Shown piece by piece: positions 57,561 through 64,000 of a stretch of 64,000 nt of DNA (positions are counted from its first letter, which is position 1; every line of letters begins with the position of its first letter). The notes beneath the pieces were generated by a model, which did no database searches, was not told where the DNA came from, and saw nothing but the letters and a program-made list of their open reading frames with translations. The position numbers were made by a program, and so were the translations under genes. The stretch comes from Apoda limacodes (lineage: Eukaryota > Arthropoda > Insecta > Lepidoptera > Limacodidae): NCBI GenBank assembly GCA_946406115.1, contig OX291542.1, forward strand, positions 35,669,321 through 35,733,320. The letters are read 5' to 3'.

Positions 57561-58797
57561 AGTATATATATATTTTGAAATTATAGTCTCTAAAATGATT
57601 GCAAGCATTTTGAATTGCTGCATGCAGTCCGAATCGTAAATAGGGGTTACTTAATTCATTTCATCGCTGCTAAAACCTCTTATATTTTTAATTTTAATAA
57701 TTCCCTAATATGTATATGTTTACAATGTATATATGTATATACATATTTATTAGTATACGTTGTCTGATATCCATAGCACAGGCCTTGCTTAGTTTGGGAT
57801 CAGACAGTGCTATGTGTAATGTCCAAAAAAAATGGTGACTAGGTTTTAATAAATTTATTTCCGAATCCTTAATTCCATAGTCCTTAATTTTTCCAAAGTT
57901 ATTCACTGTGAAGACTGCTGATTTCGTAATTGGAAAATTAAAACGCCTAAGAGATCAGTTAACAAGGTTTTCTTTTGCCATTTAAACTATATAGGTCCTC
58001 TTTTTCATGAGTAATACTGGACATATTCTAATGTCCCTAATATAACATATAACAAAATTGTAAACAAGCCATGTCTGTACATTTTTTTTAAATACAATTA
58101 TTACACGGTGTACTTATGTCACCGAGGTCTAAAACAATAGCTTTTAGAATTATGTCTGTTTGTCTCTGTGTTTGTGCCCCTGTGCTTATCTCAGAAAAGG
58201 TTTAAACGATATGTTTCGTTCCAATCAAAATAATTAATTACACAATATATTCTCTTCAATATTCTGGTTCGGTGCAACTAAGGTGTTGAAATGAAAACTT
58301 ACTTATAACTTAATTTTTGTTTATAATTTCTAAGTAAATCTAAGTAAATTTATATTATCTCATATTATTTCAGAGCTCGTTCTAGTGTGTGTCAAATTTA
58401 CCATCTTCAAAAATATTTGGAAAATTGATCTCTCAGTTCTCTCCAGCCAGTCTTTTAATATTTTCAATATTCGACCTCTTTATTAAAATTTACAGCTTTC
58501 TTGTTGTCTTACGAGTGTATATATCGATGAGGGACCGGCGTTCGCGGCGGGGAAACGGATGACGGTTACGTATTAAGCCCCAAATTCAACTACACAAATT
58601 AAGAAGGTCTTACCAAAAGTGAAAATATATTACAAAATTAATAACTAAAACGCTACACTTCCTAACATCTTATAGCTCGTCAACTCTAACAATAAATTTT
58701 AGACTATTCTAGAATTATCACATTGAACCCTAGAACTAACTGATATAAAATTTATTCTAATACTTTAAAAACTAAATTATCATGCACAATGTGAAGT
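57561..58797. other. AT-rich stretch with a possible LINE 3' UTR scrap
   Basis: 'caggccttgcttagtttgggatcagacagtgctatgtgtaatgtcc' at about 57779-57825 resembles 3' UTR sequence of lepidopteran LINEs, recalled from memory. A small GC-rich patch lies at 58525-58570. No gene is supported. Confidence 0.4.
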
Positions 58798-58900
58798 GCT
58801 AGCACAGAGTAATAAGCTACCTCTGCGGCTAGGCTGTAAGTTTGTGGGTTCAATTCCAGAAGCTTGATTGAATCGAAAAGGTTTTAAATAAAAAAAACAA
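58798..58900 (+). repeat. tRNA-derived SINE
   Basis: tagcacagagtaataagc (58799 onward) resembles an A box. gggttcaattcc (58846-58857) is a near-consensus B box, at the right distance. The element ends in an A-rich tail (taaataaaaaaaacaac). Such short tRNA-derived SINEs are common in insects. It is not a tRNA gene because the acceptor stem does not close. Confidence 0.6.
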
Positions 58901-59785
58901 CTAGAGAAAACACATTAAATTATATAAAATGGAGTTAATAAAAATTTAAAAGAAGTTAATCGTCTTATGTTAGCAACATCATAAGATATGCTCACATAGC
59001 TTGTATCGGTTGCTGGAGAAGCACTGTAGAGATGAATAAGGTAATTTAATTACCTACAACTATTTAACCTCTCCATATGTAAATAAACTTCTCTGTGCCT
59101 TAGTAAGTGGCTTTATAGGGGCAACATTTGCAGGCCGGTTTTTTTGTAATTCTAATATCATGAAAAAATACTTAGTTTGTATTGCATTATTGCATTTATA
59201 GTTGCCACAGCTTGTTCCTTGATTTTGTATTAATCCTTACCAAAACTCACATTATTAAATTGATAATAATTCGCTAGCAAGTAAAAAAACGTAACCGGGG
59301 AAATAAAAAACCTATAAAAGTCTCTAAAAATGAATATTGGCAACAAAAAATGTAGTTTAGTATTCATAGCACACAAAAGAAAAGAGAACTAAACTATAGC
59401 GACAAAGGAAAAGCTTCTATAAATTAAGCATTATATGGGCGAGCATTGTAAAAGACTACACTGGAGATTTGGCGGTTAGCCAGCCTCGAGAGTACAGTTC
59501 GATGCCAATGAGAATGGTTTAACTAGGTATGCGGGTTGTTATATTTGCAGAAGTATGCAAACAAAAATTGAATGGCGGCTTTTCGATTTTTAAGTAGTAA
59601 TGTATACCTTTCACTAATGGTATACCAAAACGTGATCCAGAAAGGGATATTACTGTTAATTGGGAACCAACTCGACAGATTCGGAATAAATAAAATAAAA
59701 TTCATTAATTACATGTGACAACCAATATTTCAGCTTAAAAAAAGGAAGATTCATACTAAAACTAATTTAAAAAATTAAGAAAATA
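58901..59785. other. Non-coding stretch
   Basis: AT-rich. No gene or repeat that I can name. Confidence 0.4.
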
Positions 59786-60075
59786 ATCTTCATTATTCCA
59801 GCTTATATTGGTCCACAGCTGAACATTAAGCCAATGCTGGACGCTAGCACGTAACCGCACGTAGAAAATCTCGGTTTTCTGTCGAAGTTGATATAATTCA
59901 ACTTATTTTGTTCCACTGCTCAACATAAGCCTCCTCTATGACGCGCCATTTCTCCCGATCCTCAGTCTCCCGCATCCAGCCACTACCAGCCACTACCAGC
60001 CACCCTTTTAAGGCCGTCGGTCCACCTGGTTCGAGGGTGTCCCACGTTTCGCCTTCCCATACGCGGTCACCTAGT
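59786..60075 (-). pseudogene. C-terminal relic of an endonuclease-RT type LINE
   Basis: On the minus strand the frame reads GRRNVGHPRTRWTDGLKRV, then AGSGWMRETEDREKW and IEEAYVEQWN followed by a stop. This is the very C-terminus of the insect RTE-like endonuclease-reverse transcriptase family. A 9-bp unit (cagccacta) is repeated in tandem at about 59975-60003 and duplicates three residues. After the stop the 3' UTR continues to about 59786. The remainder of the element is absent. Confidence 0.7.
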
Positions 60076-60493
60076 CTGTCTACTGTCTGTCTGTCCCACC
60101 ATGAAAGGTCTTTATCTCTTAGACTGATATTGGTAGAAGCCTGTAATTTTTATAGAGTATGTGTTATGATGGCGGATTATCTAACAAATAATAAAAAGTA
60201 AAAAAAAATTATAGGGGACATACACATATCAACACAATCTAGGGAAATTGAACATTTGATTGTTTTCAGAAAAACTGTTTAAAATTAGGACAGGAAACAA
60301 GTATCAAGGTAATTTAATGCTCTGTAATAAATAAAGATATTTGTATGCTAAGGATAATTTATTTAATAAAAATCTTATTAAATTCAGGCATTAAATTAAG
60401 CAAGATACAAACAATATGTTTTTATTATAACAATTTAAAACAATTACAACTAAAAATAAAATAAAGGCCAAATAAAGGCAAAAATTAAAAGCT
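60076..60493. other. Non-coding stretch
   Basis: AT-rich with no gene. It may contain the 3' end of the Tc1-like element that follows, but I could not identify a terminal inverted repeat. Confidence 0.4.
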
Positions 60494-61286
60494 ACTAGGC
60501 CGTATTTCCTCTTCTGACGTTAATTACACATCGACAACGATTCTCCATGCTGAAAACCAGGTTGTCCAGAACTTCCTGGGGTATGCATGTTCGTTTCAGA
60601 GGGTCAATAAGTTGTTCTTAACTTCTTTTTGGTGGAAAATCACGTAATGCCCTTCACTGCAACATGTCCGGGTGATTGCGCAGGTCAACCTTAAACCTGA
60701 ACATCGTAATTTCTTAGAGCGATGGACACCCGCCGCACCGTATGACAATGGACTTTGTCATGCATTAGCTGAAATTCTTGACTGATTATCTTACCTTGGT
60801 ACGGATGGACTTCCTGAGGGTGCTGGAGGCGGCTAACTCTGGCAGGTGTTGTCCAAACACGTGTTTTCCTCGAGTCCGGATAAAACCGAAACGAGATTCG
60901 TCAGTTAGCGGCACGGCACGGAAGCGGTCTGCGCGTATGTGCCCTACATGTAACAATGTCCCAACTTCATGTAACCTCCTCCGCACGGTTTGGTCACTGA
61001 CCAGTTGGTGGTGTTCCGCCTGGAGCCTTTGCACCAATTACATCACCGTCACATTGGGGTGCATTCTAGCATTTAACGGAAAAAAACGGTCCTGCCTTGG
61101 TGTGGTCACACGAGTTTTGCCTTTATGCTGTTCTGCTTCATAACCAGTGGCACAATAACGTGATCACAGACTGGGTATCACGTTTTGGTTGGTGTCCAGA
61201 GCTGCAGCAACCTCGTGTTGGACTTGCACTTCTAACATGCCTACTGCTCGCAACATTTCTTTACGGTTTAAATGCCGTGGCGACAT
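60494..61286 (-). pseudogene. Tc1-like transposase relic
   Basis: On the minus strand, MSPRHLNRKEMLRAVGMLEV at 61286 starts a paired-type helix-turn-helix region. RVTTPRQDRFF follows in another frame. Then come VSDQTVRRRLHEVG and LTDESRFGF, which holds the first catalytic Asp region (TDES), near 60908. The C-terminus, IPQEVLDNLVFSMENRC and INVRRGNTA, lies near 60500-60600. The HDNAP and DLNPIEH catalytic blocks are largely lost through internal deletion; only a MHD-like trace remains near 60760. Multiple frameshifts are present. It belongs to the Tc1/mariner superfamily of cut-and-paste transposons. Terminal inverted repeats were not recognised. Confidence 0.78.
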
Positions 61287-61574
61287 GATAAGTATCAAGG
61301 ATGCAGAAACAATCAATGAAAATAAACTAATATACCAACATAAACACAACAAAGAGTGTGCAGCTAAGCGTTCACCCATCCAATAATTAACCACTTATAA
61401 ATACTAATATTGCAATTATATTTGGTGACGAGTAATCTCAATCAAATACTACTTGATTTTGTCACATAAAAAGATGTAATAAGTAGTTTATTCCGCAATC
61501 TGCAAAGAACAACTTTGCAACTTAGTTTTTGGGAGTTTTGAGTTACCATATTAGCAAAGAGAGAAAATGAACTA

Positions 61575-61670
61575 AATGTGAGACCGAGACCGAAACTGAG
61601 AGAGACAGCGACCGAGATCGAGAGGGACAGAGACAGAGACCGAGACCGAGACTGATAGAGAGAAAACTCC
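61575..61670. repeat. Degenerate (GAGACC)n-type microsatellite
   Basis: Purine-rich repeats built from gagacc, gagacag and gagaga units (gagaccgagaccgaaactgagagagacag...), about 95 bp long. Confidence 0.85.
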
Positions 61671-62357
61671 AGTCGTGTGTCGGAGCTGATACATACACTT
61701 TTTTAACATCTATTTTAAATTACTTATACCTCATTCAAAATCTAAATTTCACAGATTGTTACGTTTTAAACTATCTTTTAGTCATTTCGTTGTCGTCTCA
61801 GGAGGAAGATCTGCACTGCTTTTTATGTCTTCACAGCGGCTGATCCTGAGCCGCCGACGCCTGTCAGCATCCTGTGGCTCTAACGTGGTCTATACATCGT
61901 ATTAGAGGATGCAGTCCCACACTACACACTCTACCGATCTGTGGTCACCACTCGAGAATCCTTTGATCTGTAGTAAATAATTAAATAACATCAGATTAGT
62001 ACACATATTTTTAAAGGCCCTTAGAAAAGAACTAACCAACCCTATTACTTCAATAAGCCTTTCCTATCTATAGATCAAAATGGCTACGAGACAACCTACG
62101 CGAGTTTTCCATTCGTATCGACATGAGAGAAAAACATGTTTGCTATTTTGTGCGCGGATTATTATTTATTTTTGAATCATTATGAATGCAAGAGAATCTC
62201 TATATTGCTTAAAATGAAATATTGCTCGTTTTAGTAAAGGTAAATATTAGTAGTAGTACATAATATGTAAGATAATGTATTGCTTCATTGCACAACAAAA
62301 ATTTGAATGAGGTAATTATTTTATAGCAGTTTTTGTTTAATCCTATATACATATAAA
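61671..62357. other. Non-coding stretch with a GC-richer patch
   Basis: 61795-61975 is GC-richer (ggctgatcctgagccgccgacgcctg...) and may be part of an old element, but I could not assign it in either orientation. The remainder is AT-rich. Confidence 0.35.
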
Positions 62358-62660
62358 ATGCTTTGTCCTGTATGACTGACGGATCGACGCTGGTTGTAGA
62401 GATCTGAAACTTAGAGAGTGTGTTCTTTGTACGACGTAGGCATCCGATAAAAAATTATTTTCGGAAATTCTATCCCTAACAGGATGAAAAGGGGAGGCAA
62501 AATTTGTATGGGACAGCGTGATTCCTTGGTCCAATCTACTTTAAATTTTGCATAAACTTTTTTAGACAGAATTAATGGAAGACGTGTTTTGTATTTTTTT
62601 GAAATTCATCCCCGAACGGGGTTAAAAAGGGGTAGAAAGTGATTTTGGCGGTGATTTGCT
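62358..62660 (+). repeat. Interspersed repeat, copy 1 of a direct pair
   Basis: 'atgctttgtcctgtatgactgacggatcgacgc' starts this copy. It continues with 'gagatctgaaacttagagag', 'gacgtaggcatccgataa' and 'ccctaacaggatgaaaagggg'. It matches 62912-63080. The motif order (tgactgacggatc, gacgtaggcatccg..aagaaa, cc..aggg) is a common lepidopteran repeat. Confidence 0.65.
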
Positions 62661-62911
62661 TCGAAGTTGATATCAATACTCCTTAGTGCTTTTGATTTAA
62701 ATTATACCTTATTTTTGACATATGTTTGAAAACTCATTGATTGATTTTATTCAAAGGTGGAACTCCCTTAAAAGCATAAGCAAATACTCTTTAAAATAGA
62801 AATTTCTCGAAAGTCACCGTACTATAATATTACCTCATTTAAAGGTTTCTAAGCTTAAAGAGGTTATGTACTTTTTAGGTGTTTAAATTTTCGTGTATAA
62901 TAATATATAAT

Positions 62912-63080
62912 ATGCTTTGTCCTAAATGACTGACGGATCAACGCACAGCTTAAACCGCTGATTGTAGAGACCTGAAACTTGTAGGGTGTATTCTTTGTTT
63001 GACGTAGGCATCCGATAAGAAAGGATTTTCATAAACGGTTGGTTGAATATGGTGGGTGTGTCCAGTTGTTGTTCTACCCC
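62912..63080 (+). repeat. Interspersed repeat, copy 2 of a direct pair
   Basis: It begins 'atgctttgtcctaaatgactgacggatcaacgc' and contains 'gagacctgaaacttgtagggtg' and 'gacgtaggcatccgataagaaaggatt'. It lies 554 bp from the first copy in the same orientation. A (ca)n run follows at 63098-63116. Confidence 0.65.
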
Positions 63081-64000
63081 TTCTAGGGATAAAGATATAC
63101 ACACACACATACACACATTCTCTAATCACTGTTTATAGTATTTTTTTTTGCTTATGAAAATATGTTTAGTAATTATAAGAACAATATTTATATACAAAAG
63201 ATATACAATCTGTAATTTAGATCAGATTTTTGGAAAAAAGTAATTATTTTTACCTTTCAGTGCATCTATTTGAAGCCGGTTGTTTTTTTTTTGTTAAAAA
63301 GATTTTATTTATTTGCATAATAGGCTTAATAATGTCTTCTTAGCATTTTTACTTAACACAATAGTGAGTAAGCGACATAGGCGAGTGTCGAATAAATGCA
63401 CGAGAAGTTATGGAAAACGATACCCTACTCGAGCTATCGCTTACATCTACACGAGCTATTCATACCGCTGAAAAATATTGACAACCCCATTCACGATAGC
63501 TTGAAAGCGCTCTAAGGCAAAAAAGATGAAACTCGATGTTTTCTTACTTAGCTCCTCGACACAGCCCTCAATGGGACGCACAGCCACGTTGCCGAATAAC
63601 TCGTTTGCGCTCGCAAAAAGTAAGCTCTCAAACTGAAAACTCCATTTCATTGCATTGCAAGAGTGTGCTTGGGTTTGAGGACAGTTGTTGACGGATAAAG
63701 GAAGGCTCTTTTCATTTTGATGAAACTCTTTATTTGGTACATTCTAATTCTAATGTTTGAATATAAAATATAGCAGAGCGGTCGCATTTAACTGGTGTTT
63801 TTTTTACCCTTGGAGAAAAAAGTTTTAATTACAACGATTGTTTGCACCACTATGATGCTAGGATTACTTTGCTGCAATATTTTTTGGTTCTCATAACCTA
63901 CGATCAGGATGAAAAATATTCTGTCTGCTTGTCAGTAGGTACAGCTATCCCTATGAGCAAAAAAGTCACCTCGTTGCTTCGTTCCAACGTAATAATAGTA
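63081..64000. other. Non-coding right end
   Basis: The 'gaagccggttgtttttttttt' motif at about 63272-63295 is a common lepidopteran repeat end. 63370-63680 is slightly GC-richer and holds a 64-codon minus-strand open frame that I do not recognise. No splice or family evidence supports it. Confidence 0.35.

Noticed and set aside
58798..58900. Functional tRNA gene
   Set aside because: The B box is good, but the acceptor and anticodon stems do not close and an A-rich tail follows, as in SINEs.
63456..63650. 64-codon minus-strand frame as a host exon
   Set aside because: It is slightly GC-richer, but no convincing splice sites, signal peptide or known motif were found.

Overview
This is an AT-rich insect nuclear window, most probably from a moth or butterfly. 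The evidence is the set of interspersed repeats: LINE 3' tails with the motif TTGCCACCTTAGTGGTATAA, repeats ending in CCGGTCAGCTAGTATA, 'cccgatatttcggcac' repeats and ACCGACTTC-type repeats, together with Pao/BEL and TED/gypsy-type errantivirus elements. There is no operon structure, rRNA gene or CRISPR array. Almost all coding capacity belongs to transposable elements. The one plausible host coding piece is a small exon with a secretory signal at 23464-23625.

Layout. 1-850: fragments of two LINE reverse transcriptases in opposite orientations. 4264-17325: a BEL/Pao LTR retrotransposon (element A; 152-bp LTRs, TSD ttgt) with a second, younger BEL/Pao element (element B, 6021-13092; 509-bp LTRs, TSD tacac) inserted in its gag. 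LTR divergence (4/152 against 4/509 mismatches) agrees with the nesting order. Both pol genes are broken by a few stops or frameshifts. 20430-21275: another LINE 3' end. 22232-22426: a 39-bp minisatellite. 23464-23625: the candidate host exon. 23875-24515: a 52-bp satellite with a 104-bp higher-order period. 26-38 kb: mostly AT-rich DNA with old repeats, a 110-bp near-perfect palindrome (31058-31167) and a probable 1.1-kb MITE (34671-35748).

38794-46499 (minus strand): a nearly pristine errantivirus, i.e. an insect endogenous retrovirus. Its two 273-bp LTRs differ at one base and it has a 4-bp TSD (aagt), a Ser-tRNA-type primer site, an intact pol and an intact baculovirus-F-like env. Gag carries one frameshift. 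A heptamer AAATTTT sits in the gag/pol overlap in the right phase for -1 frameshifting.

48570-54014: a palindromic fold-back element split by a minus-strand LINE whose ORF1 carries a coiled coil and an SGNH/esterase-like domain. A second, plus-strand copy of a related LINE follows at 54306-56215, so the two copies diverge head to head. 57-64 kb: further LINE ends, a tRNA-derived SINE, a LINE C-terminal relic, a decayed Tc1-like transposase and short-repeat families.

Overall this looks like repeat-rich intergenic or intronic DNA with layered insertions, of the kind that can host piRNA loci. That last point is inference only.
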